DNA of 29,027 nucleotides from Baffinella frigidus (taxonomy: Eukaryota; Cryptophyceae; Cryptomonadales; Baffinellaceae), in assembly GCA_026770585.1 (NCBI GenBank), contig MU646433.1, positions 391,722 through 420,748 of the forward strand, read 5' to 3'. This document shows positions 1 to 11,100 of the stretch, in pieces (position 1 is the first letter of the stretch; every line of letters starts with the position of its first letter). The translations under genes and the position numbers were made by a program. The notes below the pieces were generated by a model. The model was not told the DNA's origin, did not search any database, and was given only the letters and a program-made list of their open reading frames with translations.

Positions 1-7
1 CACGCAC

Positions 8-3000
8 CTGAGCATCCCCCCCCTCGACGAGGGGCTCACCCCTGGCGTAGCCCCCCACGTGATGCCTCGGCTCGCGCGAAGAGTGGAGCTTCCTCCCACC
101 GAAGGGCCAGGCTTCTGGCGCGAGGAGTCCCGTGGCCATCACCGTGTACATGTTCTCCACCTGATTCACATGTGAGTTAGGGTACATGTTCTCCTCCACC
201 TGCTCCACGCGCGTGTTGATAACCCATCACCTACGCCTTTCTAATGATCAATTAGTCGATCCCTAGTAATCAATTATCTAAGGATAACCAGCAATTAGGA
301 AAGTCCTTATTGGCAGCTAGCCTAATCCACATCCGAGGATGTTTTTTCACGATGGTCGCAAGAACTGCCTGCGCGCGTGGGGCGGAGGGGATGCAGCGCG
401 AGCCCCTGATCCTTCGCAGCGGCGAATCGTGCACTCTGCTCTGAAGCGAAAGGCCATAATGTTCACACCCCCGGCACAAATCGCGAATCTCGCATGCAAC
501 CCCGCACGGAAGGGAATACATGGTAGCAATATCTGTTTCGATCCGCGCGTAGAAACACTTTCCCCCCAGCCTCCCCCGAAGGCGCACCTGGACGGTGAAG
601 GGCGACCCCGGGAAGTGCGGGCCAGCCTTGCCAAGCTGGACCTCAATCCTCACTGTCCCCGCGTACTCGCTCGTCCACTCGCACATGTAAGCCCCGTCTG
701 CCTCCCGAGACAGCGAATGCTCCAGGGGCGCTGTGTTCGGGGTTTTGTGTTCAGAGTTCAGGGTGCATGTTGAGGGTTGAGGGTTGAGGGTTGAGGGTTT
801 TGGGTCCGGCGGCGCTGCGGGTGTGCCAGGGGTGCGCGTTGGTGGCGGCTTTGAGGACTACCTCTGTACCGAGGCGGGCTCGTCTTGAGGATCATACCCT
901 TTTGCATCACGCATATCTCCAGGCTTGGTTTCAATAAAGGAGAAGAAGTCTAGATTTTCAGAGGCGCTGCCATTCCCAAAGTCGACAAATTGGCTCCTCA
1001 CCGAAACAAACTGTGACCGGTGGTGCGTGTTGGCGGGCAGGTGTTTGGGGTTGGGGCTTGACGTTTGGGGGTAGGGGTGCAGTGGGATTTTGGGTTCATG
1101 GTTTGAGGGGTCAGGGGTGAGGGTTGAGGGATGCAGTGCGCTGTGTGTATGCGTCCAGTCGTTGGAAACACTCCAGGAACAAAGGCCGCGTCAAAAAACG
1201 CCCTGCCAACACTCAACTTGCCCATGCACGCCTAGAAAAGAAAAAAACGAAGGACGAGTGATGGGCGGTGCGGGTGGGTACCAGGTATAATGACGACAAG
1301 AAGGTCCAGGGGGCCCGCACAGCGATGGGGGTCGACCACCTGTGCGTAAGGGGTTCCAGCTCTGTATCAGTCTATCCGGTCTCCCCAATTTGGTGAGCAG
1401 CGGTTGTTTCCCTCCCCCCAAAAGACAGGTTTGGAACACACACCCAGCATGTCAACTCAAGCAAAGTCGGTCAGCCCGAGTGAGACAGAGTTAGGGAGGG
1501 TGGACAACCTCCCCAGTGTCTGCGCTGACAGGGAAGATCCGGAACATGTTCACCGTCCCTGCACACCACATCCATGCATCAGAACATTCGTTGCATTGAG
1601 GGGCAGACGCGGAACCTTTCACAACTCCCTGTCCACATCTCTGGGGTAAAGTCCTATACGGGACTGTACCCCCAGAACATCGATTGATCAAAAGATGGCG
1701 GACGATGTAACAGGAGATGCGTTGGATTGGAAGATACACGCGCAATGTCCAGAGTCGAGGGGGTACGCAGCAAGAGCCGGGGTTGCGTTCGACAGGAGAC
1801 GTCACCCCTGACAGTCCTTCACCCTGAATCCTTCACTTGAAACTGAGTTGGGCCTCTGCAATCCCGCTCGAGATTCTCGGGGAGCTCCCACCAGCCTTCC
1901 GAAAAGAGGCCTTTTCATCTTCGAAACTGGACGGAGGTATTTCGACCCCTCCTTGAGTTGGTCACACGGGGCTGGTCAAACGGACATCATTCCTCTTCAC
2001 GGAAGGCTTGAGGGCTGGAGGGATGACGGGTGGACCAGCCGATGCTGTCTCGACGCCCGCCCCCTCCACTCGACTCCTCCTCACGTCCACATCGCACGCC
2101 CCCCCCCCCCTCCCGCCCGACGCGGCGGCTTCTCGCGCGGCTGCGGGGAACGCCGACGTGTCGTCTGCGGAGAACTTCTCTATCAGACTCTAGCCTTGAG
2201 ATGAGTGATCTAATTGTCTATGCGCCTTATGTCGGACCCGCCTCCGCATTCGAAACGCCCTGAAACGTTTTGCGGAGACACGCATGTGTGTGCTGTCAGG
2301 ACGCGGGTGTTTCGTGTGGGAGAGCCAGAGACGAAATGCGGAGATCTAACGCGGAAGCACATCAATTTACAGCATGTTGTGTTCAATTTACAGCACGTTG
2401 TGTGTCTCACAAGGCAGGAATCTATCGGAGCCTCGAAATAGCGTTATTTCAGCACACACCCCACCCTTAATGCAGCAAAGGGTTGGGATAAAGGTTTCAG
2501 GATTCGGGTGGATTTCGTCTAGGCGAGGCAGGGATACATACCAGCAGCATCCGCGACAAAGTAGAAGGACGCCTTCTGCTCTGCGCCCAACGGCGTCCCC
2601 CCGGGAGACAGCAGCGCCACCTCTACCTGCACGGAGAGAGCGAGGGAGAGAGAGGGAGAGAGTTATGGACTGGTGTGCACCTGGATCGAGTGGAGCAACC
2701 ACCCATACCGGCCGAGACGCGCCGACGTGCTGCAATCAGAGTTCTAGCTCTATCACAGTCTATTTGGGAGAAGGAGTTGGTGAGTCCGGGCTCTCTTCCG
2801 CTCCAAAGTTAACGGATTTGTACCGTACACCCAGGATGTCAACTTGAGAATAGTCGGTCAACCTGATTGAGGCAGAGCTGAGGGTTACGTGCGCGCCGGA
2901 AGGGGGAGTGTGTTGGACACGCTTGGAGGTGTTGGACACACACACGTGCCTGGTGCACCAGGGCGTCGCTGTATATCAGCTTACGGAACAGTGCATGGAG

Positions 3001-3856
3001 CGCTCTCTCGGGTTGACCGACGATTCTCAAGTTGATATGCCGGGTCTGCGGTACAAATCCATCATTTTTGGAGTGGGAAATAGCTCGGGCACACAAATTG
3101 ATGAGCCGAAACCGAGACAGAGCTTGAAATAGCTTCACTGCAGAACGAGAACACCAGGGGTGGTCAAGGCCCCGGGGCGACGGCCGCTGACATGGCAACC
3201 TGTCAAGTCAAGAGTACTTGCCTTTTTTGTGTTACTTTGATGAATATTTTTCATCCAGAGCTCGGCGGCGTTGCCCATGCTGTTCGGACCTGGTGTTGAC
3301 CCTGCGCCAGGCGGGTCTGTCCCCATCGCGTGTCCGCCGAGAGCGGCACCAGCAGCTCCCCACTGTCCATCTGCGAACAACGCCAGCCTCCTTCAGCTAT
3401 TGATGCTCCCGACCTCACGGACAAGGGATTCCCGGGCAGAATACCAGCGCGAGGCGGCGTCCGTCCAGCGTGACATCTGCCACGCCTTCGCCGGGCAGCG
3501 TCATCCTGCGGCGTCGCCACGCGCGATCAGGGTCTCGCACATTCCAACCGGATCTCACCAGAATCGACTACGCGCAGCAGAGAGGGAGTTCCGCACTACC
3601 CGATCGCATGCCTTCCCCGTCCATGCACACATATACTGGGCGGCGTCCGATCGTGTCGGGGGGCGCAGGCTCACCCGCGGACGCGGACGAGCAGCGAGGC
3701 GCCGTCGGGATCCGCAGCATGGATAGTGGACCCATCCGCTGGCGACACAATCTCTATTGACACCTCCCTCAATTTCTCGTCACCCCCGGCCGTTGCCGCG
3801 TGGAGGCTCATCAGGATGGTGCCTGCCAAGAGCAGCGCGCCCGCCCGCATGGCCAT
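8..3856 (-). CDS. Secretory protein with filamin/ABP280 repeat (C-terminus beyond window)
   Basis: Nine exons in transcription order: 3856-3675, 3505-3445, 3370-3290, 2626-2542, 2164-2036, 1926-1892, 1010-911, 730-588, 160-8. They sum to 969 nt (323 codons) with matching phases throughout; a donor at 7-1 shows it continues left. The ATG at 3856 opens a signal peptide (MAMRAGALLLAGTILMSLHA), so the product should enter the ER and be secreted or lumenal. Residues of about 35-150 look like a beta-sandwich (SIEIVSPADGSTI, VTLDGRRLAL, GQHQVEVALLSPGG), a pattern seen at the N-terminus of some algal glycosyltransferase-like proteins (inference). A filamin repeat follows: SRVEGAGVETASA, FVSVRSQFVDFGNG, READGAYMCEWTSEYAGTV, and the diagnostic GSPFTVQV. 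Filamin repeats are Ig-like; cytoplasmic ones bind partners of actin networks, but a secreted one suggests another role. The 35-nt exon and the 911-1010 donor rest mainly on phase. Total protein and downstream domain are unknown. Confidence 0.72.
745..1135 (-). repeat. Two telomere-like tracts in filamin-gene introns
   Basis: Tracts at about 745-805 and 1014-1135 read GGGTTGA/GGGTTTTGGG on the plus strand and so are C-rich in the sense of this minus-strand gene. Each lies just upstream of an acceptor (731-732 and 1011-1012). The exon 911-1010 separates them. Confidence 0.85.
1358..1492 (+). mobile_element. MITE-like element, family A, copy 1
   Basis: About 135 bp with terminal inverted repeats AGCTCTGTATCA and, at the far end, GTGAGACAGAGTT. 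It carries the family core (ACACACCCAGCATGTCAACT, then GTCGGTCAGCCCGAGTG). It lies in the filamin-gene intron 1011-1891. It has no coding capacity, as expected for a non-autonomous DNA transposon. Confidence 0.7.
2746..2879 (+). mobile_element. MITE-like element, family A, copy 2
   Basis: Ends are AGCTCTATCACAG and TGAGGCAGAGCT; the core is CCAAAGTTAACGGATTTGTA then ACACCCAGGATGTCAACTTG. It sits in the filamin-gene intron 2627-3289, about 120 bp from copy 3 in the opposite orientation. Confidence 0.75.
2999..3124 (-). mobile_element. MITE-like element, family A, copy 3 (inverted)
   Basis: Begins near AGCGCTCTCTCGGGTTGACC and ends GAGACAGAGCT. Read on the minus strand it aligns with copies 2 and 4 through the core (GATGGATTTGTACCGC). 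It is in the same intron as copy 2. Confidence 0.72.
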
Positions 3857-4119
3857 TCCCTACAACGATCCACGCTTCGATCGTCTTCCTCTGCGCAGAA
3901 AGTTGATGGTCAACATTCAAGGGGGCATTTGTGAGTCGTTGTTGGAGCCGTTACCTCGTTGTTGTTGCGGATTGTCAACTTTTGATCGATATAGAACGAT
4001 GTTCTTCACTAAATTGACATTTGAAATGCCCCCCCACCGACGCTGCAACCCAAAGTCGTGACGCATCGTCGTCCCATAGGGAACTGTATCCCCTTGGTCG
4101 TCCGTTCCCCCAAATAAAC
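3857..4119. promoter_or_regulatory. Shared head-to-head promoter region
   Basis: Only 263 bp separate the start codons of the divergent filamin-repeat gene (ATG at 3856, minus) and the F-BAR gene (ATG at 4120, plus). Both promoters and both 5' leaders must lie here unless upstream non-coding exons exist. I see no clear TATA box or other named element. The stretch is less GC-rich than the exons and holds an AT-richer patch around 3970-4025. Confidence 0.45.
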
Positions 4120-5118
4120 ATGGATGAGGAGAGCAAGGACCAGCCTGCCGCCGTGGAAGACGGCGTCTCTCCCGATGCGGCTCCCACTGAGGAGGCGGAG
4201 CCTGAAGTCGAGGACATCCCCGACGAGGACAAGGAAGAAGTGGTCGAGAAAATCATGACTGAGGACAAGGAAGAAGTCGCTGAGACCACATACGAAGCCT
4301 CAGCAGCAATCAGCGAGGCGCCTACTGACGACGCCGTTGCTGCGCCGATCGAGGTTGTGGCTGCTGCGCCGGAGGAGGAGGAGCCCCCCCCCTACGCTGC
4401 CGCTGCATCCTACTCCGCACCCGCCAAAGAAAAGACCAGCTCCAGCCCATTCGCCACCGCCGATGAAGGCTACTGGCCGGCAGTTGAGGAGGGCGAAATG
4501 GAGGTGGGAAATTAACCTGGCCCCGTTCATGGCTTGCGAGCAGCCATCACTGCTGCCGCCAGGCGACCCTTGCGCCTTCCACTCCCCAAACCGAGTAGAC
4601 AAGTTATGCTGCTCCCTCAAGGAGACCATGCATCATCGAGGTGCTGCAACCGACCCCCTCCCTCTCGCATCCTCTCTCATCTGAGCCGCGTCAGCAGGTA
4701 GCCTCGCCGAAGAAGGAGCAGGGCGGAGAGGAGGAGGCGAGCGCCAAGGAGGAGACGCCCGCAGAGGAGGACAAGGGCATCCAGCACAACCGCAGGGAGT
4801 CCGCGAATCTCACGCCGACTCTCGCGCCGGTATCTTGCTCTCTCTCTCTCTTTATCTATCTGGCTCCTCCGTTTTACCTCAACCTCTTCACGCTCAAATC
4901 CTGTCAAAGTGATGGAACTTAGATACTGCAACACCCTGCTCTGGCGGTGATCGTTCTTTTTCGCGGACGGTGACTCTGGCGGGGTGCAGGCCGAGTTGCA
5001 CGAACACCCGCCGACGCTCGACGAAATCACCGCGGCGGAGAGCAGCGGAGAGAGCGGGCAGCCTGCGGACAACTTCGCTAGCCTCGAGCAGGTCTCTGTC
5101 TCTCTCGCTGTCTCTCGC

Positions 5119-5181
<63 letters not shown>

Positions 5182-8100
5182 GTCTTTCTCTCTCTCGCTC
5201 TCTCAATTTGTCCTCTCTTTCTCTCTGTCTCTGTGCCCACACACCCCCGGGTTTGACAGATAGAACCACGCGTTTATTGCGGATCGGAACCAACGGCACC
5301 ATGTATTCCCTTGGCGAGTAGAAGCATGGTCGAAACACTCTTCGCAGCATGCTTCATGTCCCACCGCCAGTCGGATTTGTTCTGTAGAATGTTGGGTACC
5401 GTACATGGCGCTCAGGCTGTTCCGCTACTCCATATGGTTCAGGGTTTAACACTTTGTTTTAGGCTTTAGGTTCAGGCCGTTGCGCTCATTTGAGGAGGCG
5501 CTGCCCGACCGTAGATGGAGTTTGGTGCATGGATTGGGGTTGCGGGTTCTCACACGCTGCGCGGCACGCTCCAGGATAGCCTGCAAACTCCTCGGGCAAT
5601 GCAGGTGGCATACCCAGCTGGACTATCGGAATCGCCACAGAGGGGGAGTACCATACGGCATGCTACCCCCCCTCAGTTTGAGGACCCACCGTGGTCAACA
5701 GCGTGTGCCACCCCCCCTGAAATTGAGGGCCCACCTCATTCCAACATCGTACGCCACGACGCACATGATTCGCCCGAGAGAGGTTTTGTGAAGCAAACAC
5801 CCTGAATTCTCGAGGTATATGGCGCAGGCGGTGAAGGTGATGGGGGAGAGTGATGCGAGCAGGCGCTGCAGGATCGACGGCGACCTCCTCAGATTCATGC
5901 TAATTCAGGTTTGTGACTGCTCTGGCTGACTGCTCTGGGCTCATGTGGGGCAGGCGGTGAAGGTGATGGAGGAGAGTGCGGCGCACACGCGCGACGCGCT
6001 CCATCTCCTCAAACGCCGCGCCCAGGTCCACAACATTTCACCAACGATACCGCCCGACCAACTAGTTAATGTTTATTGGCTACCCATAAATCCTGCCCCC
6101 CCCCCACCGCGAAATCCTGCCCCAACCCAACCGCCTTGCTGAAGCCTCGCTTCCAGGAGACCCCCTCCGCTCTCCCACCAGCGTCCCCCGTGAACATGAT
6201 TACTGGTGTGTCCCGGAGATTCTGTGCCTCGCAGCTTTACCCCACTCAGGCTGAGATATCTCTCACTCACTCTGGCCGGGCCCGACACATCTCCTGCCCT
6301 CCAGACCCTGCACTCTCAACCCCCAAACCTTAAAATCTTCACCCTAAACCCTTAATCCTAAACCCTCTAAACCCTAAATCCCCAACCCCAAATTGTAAAC
6401 ACTGCACCCTGCACTCTACAACCCATAACCCTAAACCCGAAACCCTAAACCCGAAACCCTAAATCCTAAATCCTAAACCCAAAACGCTTCACCCTCAACA
6501 GATCGAGGAAACATACGCGAAGGCGCTCAAGGCGCTCCACGCGGAAGCCACTGCCGACAAGGCTCATCCCCAAACCCTGAACCCTAAACCCCAGACCATA
6601 AATCATAAATCCTCAACCCTCAACCCTCAACCCTAAACCCTAAACCCTGAACCCCAAATCCTGAACCCCACACCCTCAACCCTCAACCCCAAATCCTACA
6701 CCCTAAACCCTAAACCCTAAACCCTAAACCCTAAACCCTAAACCCTAAACTCTAAACCCGAAACTCTCCCCCAACTCTAAACCCTCAACCCCAAACCCGA
6801 AACTTCAACCCCTACACCTTGTAACGTGCCGAATGCGAGTCAGTGACCTGATGTAGCGTTCAGCCTTACGTGGGGTGAGTTGCGCGTAACCAGCTGTGAG
6901 TGCCTGGAGCCTGACGGGTGATGGTCAACTCTGATGTGGAGCGTGGAGGCAGGTGACGTCTTTCCGGAGTCTGGGTAAGAAGATCCAGGGCAAGACCAGG
7001 GACGAGGTACGGTGCCTCTGCCTCTGTCAAACTGTGCTCGCCATAAAACACATTTGCAGCAGAAACCCCCCGGCACCAACGGGTAATTAAAAAGCTGTTG
7101 TTGCAAGCTAGGGTTTACTCAGGCAGAGCTAAGAACTCACTGGTGCCCGCCAACTAAGTGCAATCCGTGTCCTGCTCTTTCGCGTTTCATGGCAGTTGGC
7201 ATATCTGCAATGCCACTCAATGAATCAAGACCACCACATATTGTAAGCCAACATTTTTTTTTGGCTGCTCTGTCCGGCGTTGGACCTGGAATTCAACTGA
7301 ATGAATAGAGGGTTGGCGTGTAGGTTCGGGAGCTTCTTCTTCTTTATTACTCTCCAGCCTGGAGATGAGTGATCCAAAACTCCGCCTTACGACGTGCCCG
7401 GTTCCTTACGCCTTACGACGTGCCCGGTTCGGTAGAGGTGGGGGAGCGGGCAGGGACCACCCTACATACACCCCTAACCCTGAACCCTGACTGCTCAACC
7501 CCGAACCCTGAACCCTGAAGCCTAACCCCTGAACCCTGCGTAGGTGGGGGAGCGTGCGGGGAAGGCATGGAGTGCGGTACTCTCGCAGCTCCAGCAGACT
7601 GCCGATCTCCACGCGGCATTCGCCGAGCGCGTTGTCACGGTGCATCCCCGTGTGGACCGAACAAACTATTTTCACGGTGCAGCTACAGAGTGGGCTTCGC
7701 AGAATGGTCCATTTAGTTGCGGTATACTATTGTTGGATTGCTGGTAATTAATCGGCATTTGCCACGGCACTGAAGGCGTATTTGGAGAGGGATGAAACTG
7801 AACGTCTGTTAGGAGGAGAAACTGTGCTGGTTACTGGTTGGATGCTACTCTCCAGATCGGTTGGTTCGGGTAACGTTGTCAAGTTCGATACCAGGGACAC
7901 ATGTTGGCTTGGTGGGGGGATGACTTGCTGGACGCGTACGTGCACGGTCGAGAGGCAGAGCGCTGTGCAGTCAAGTTGAGCATGCAAATAATGCAATGAT
8001 GGTACGGTAAAAGTAAAACAATCTGTACCAGCACCGTCAACTTGTGAAAATGTTTCATCATGTATGCGGGCAGCTTCTGAGCACACCGCGGTAACTACCT

Positions 8101-11100
8101 CCGTGCGTCGCGATGCACGGAGGTAGCCCCGACCCCGTGCATCGCCACCAGACAAGGTAGGCACGAGTGATCGCTGGAGCGCTTCTCCCCCCCAAGTCTC
8201 GAAACTATTCCTGATTTGCATGGGAAGTCAGCAACCGCCCCCTGCCCGACGCCTGCATAGAAGGTAGACCGTAGCGAACACCCTCCACCCAGTCTTAAAA
8301 AAACGATTCCTGACGTGCGTGGGACGCGTCGTCCCACTCGAGAATGCTGGACCACCCTATTTGCATGTAGGGTTGTAAAAACATGTGCCTGGAAAAGGTA
8401 ACAATCTCGTGTGGCCGGGCAGGGGGCGGTGGCGCCGCTGAAGAAGACAATGGACGAGGTCGAGGCCACGCGCAAGGAGGTTGAGAAGGGCGCGGCAAAG
8501 CTCAACCGGGACCTCAAGGAGGCTCAACGAAAGGTGCCCCCCCACACACGTGCGCTCTCCCCGGCGTCGGTCACTTTCAAGTGGCCCCTGGGACAATTGA
8601 CCCCCCCCCCCCTGGGTAAACCAATGAGAACGCGTGTGTTGGGAGGGGGGGGGGGCTGAGACGGCTTGCGTGCACGCGCAATCAATCAGGTGGAGCTCCC
8701 AAACCGACGACACTGCTTGCGTTGGGGGAGCGGGACGCTGATAGGGTGTGGGCTTTGCAGGTGGAGCGGGCGACAGAGGCGGCAGACAAGGCTGCTCAGG
8801 CTGCCGTACAGGTCCCCCCCCCGCCTGCCCCACTCACTTCCAGGGTTGCTAGACCCTACACCCTACACCCTAAACTTCAAACCGGGGCGCGAGACCACGC
8901 CACTGTCACGCCCGGAACCACGTCCGGAAAGCTCCTCCCACTCCCGGGACCCCATCCCACCGTGCATCCACCCTTGCCCCACTCCCAACCATGGCCAGCA
9001 TGCTGAACATAGATACAGAGCCCACTACCAGGCCAGCGCTATGGGGCGCTCAGATACGAACCGCCCCTGTCATGGATAGCAAATGGGTGTTGGATGGCCG
9101 TGTGACGGGTCCAGCAGCATCCTCGCCACCTTCTGATCATCCCGATCGACGGCGTGCTTTGGTCCCAGTCTCTGGCCGCACCGACCCTAGCATGCACATT
9201 CAACGGAATTGGCCGTTTTACTGGCCCCGCATGACTGTTTCAGGCGCAGGCAGCTTGGCTGACAGTGGTGTTTCGCAGGCGCAGGCAACGGCAGCAGGGC
9301 CAGCGAAGCTCGCCTCTCTGGCCGCACCGACCCTAGCATGCATCGGGAATGGGCGTTGGCCCGGCGTGTGACCGTTCCCGAATGGCTCTCGCAGGCCTAA
9401 CCCCGAAACCCCGCAGCAGGCTGCAGCGGCGGCAGCAGGGCCAGCGAAGCCCGCCTCGACGGGCGAGCGCATGTTCTCCCTCTTCAAGAAGGCGCCCCCG
9501 GGCCAGGAGGTGTGGGTTTAGGATTTAGGTGTGTTGTGAGGGATTTGGGTATCTTTTTGCTTGTCCCTACTGGGCCAAGTTCCCCTCACGACGGATTTAT
9601 CGACTAGGGTGATGGTGAGACCTGGACGCACGTGTATTGGTTGGTGAAAAGGTGCTGGTCCACCTGTCGGCCTTCCGCCCCCACCCTCTTTCGCTCAATC
9701 ACGTTTCGCCCCAACGGCATCCATCCCCGCGAAAACGACGCGTTTCGTCCAGTGAGAGATACAGCGCGTTTATGACGGATCGAAACCAAGATGGCCACCA
9801 TGTGTTTCCTTCCGTGAAGGCATTGTAACATCCAGTTTTTTTTAACCCAACATCTCTCAGCCATAACCTCGGCGGAGGTGCATACATGGCGGCCGTGGTG
9901 GCAGTTATGTCTCCCTTTGCCGGGTGTTTGCGTCTCGTCCAACCTTCTCTTCCCACCTCGCCCTCCAGCTCTTTGCGGTCGTGTTTGACAATTCATTCAC
10001 ACCCGCTTGTGTCCCACAGATTATGGATGCAGAGAAGTACGAGGCTGCGCGCAAGTGCAACGTGGCCCAGCAGCTCTGCCACTCCACGTACCCCTCCCCC
10101 CGAACCCCGAACTGAGGCAGAGCTCTGCCGGTACTCGCGCGTGCAATCAGGTGGAGCTCCTGCATTCCTGACTCTCTGGGGACTCTGCCACTTGACGTGC
10201 CCTCGCCCCCCCCCCCTCGCGAAGTCCAGGGTGCCACCGAGCGGAATTTAGCCGAGTGCGACCACGCAAGCCACTAGGGGCGGGTGAAGTGACCACCACC
10301 TTCACATTGTGTCTACGTGTTGCTTTGGATTTCACCAGTGCACGGTGGATCTCGTGAGGAACACTGGCTTTTTCGCACCACAGCTTGCCAACACGGTTCA
10401 GCCCCCTCCCGAGCGTCTACGTTTCTCAGAAAAGCACATGGTGCATACAGGGGTACCTCGCGCATAAGAAATAGCCCTCCTCCCTAGGACCACCGTAGGG
10501 CCCTAGGCATAGGCCTACTGTAGGATCCCAGGCGTTGGCGCTTTCTTATGAGCGAGGTGCCCCTTTCACGCGTGTTTTGCAACCTTTGGATGGCAGGATC
10601 CCGCAATACCTCTCGCAGCTGGAGGGGGGAGAGGCCTCGCGTCTCCGCGCCATGCACGACGCCCTCGCGGACCTCACTGCGGGGACCCTCGATTCTTCTT
10701 CCAGCGTCCAGGTCCGGGATCTCTAGCTCTGTCTCACTCGGGTTGACCGACTATTCTCAAGGTGACGTGCTGGTTGCGTGGAACAAATCCGTCAACTTTG
10801 GAGTGGGAATAAGCCCCTGCTCACCAAATGGGTGAGCCCAGATAGACTGAGACAGAGCCATGATCTAATTGTCAGCTGGGGGACATGGGGGAAGGTGCCG
10901 TTTGTTCGTCGCATTGCACGACTGGGGAAATGCAATTCTGGCTGCGGGCGATTTGGGTTGACTTGATTTCTGTGAGTGGAGGCTGTTGCCGATATCCTGG
11001 CCTCAAATTGAGGCGCTCTCGTCACCACGGCAAGCGCCTGTCGGTGCTATCGCACGGGTGCAAACGTGATTCGCGTGAACCCTACCGCCTAAAGCCTGAA

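Noticed and set aside
3568-3640. Additional exon between the first two filamin-gene exons
   Set aside because: It is open and flanked by possible splice sites, but 3675 joins 3505 in phase to give the better continuous strand LLVRVRG|MTLPGEG.
4677-5350. Minus-strand Arg/Glu-rich frames (RERERE...)
   Set aside because: They are the reverse of CT microsatellites in F-BAR introns and overlap real plus-strand exons.
10336-10360. Extra small F-BAR exon after ttcaccag with donor gtgagg
   Set aside because: Direct joining of 10087 to 10597 is already in phase and gives good F-BAR sequence; the candidate adds nothing recognisable.
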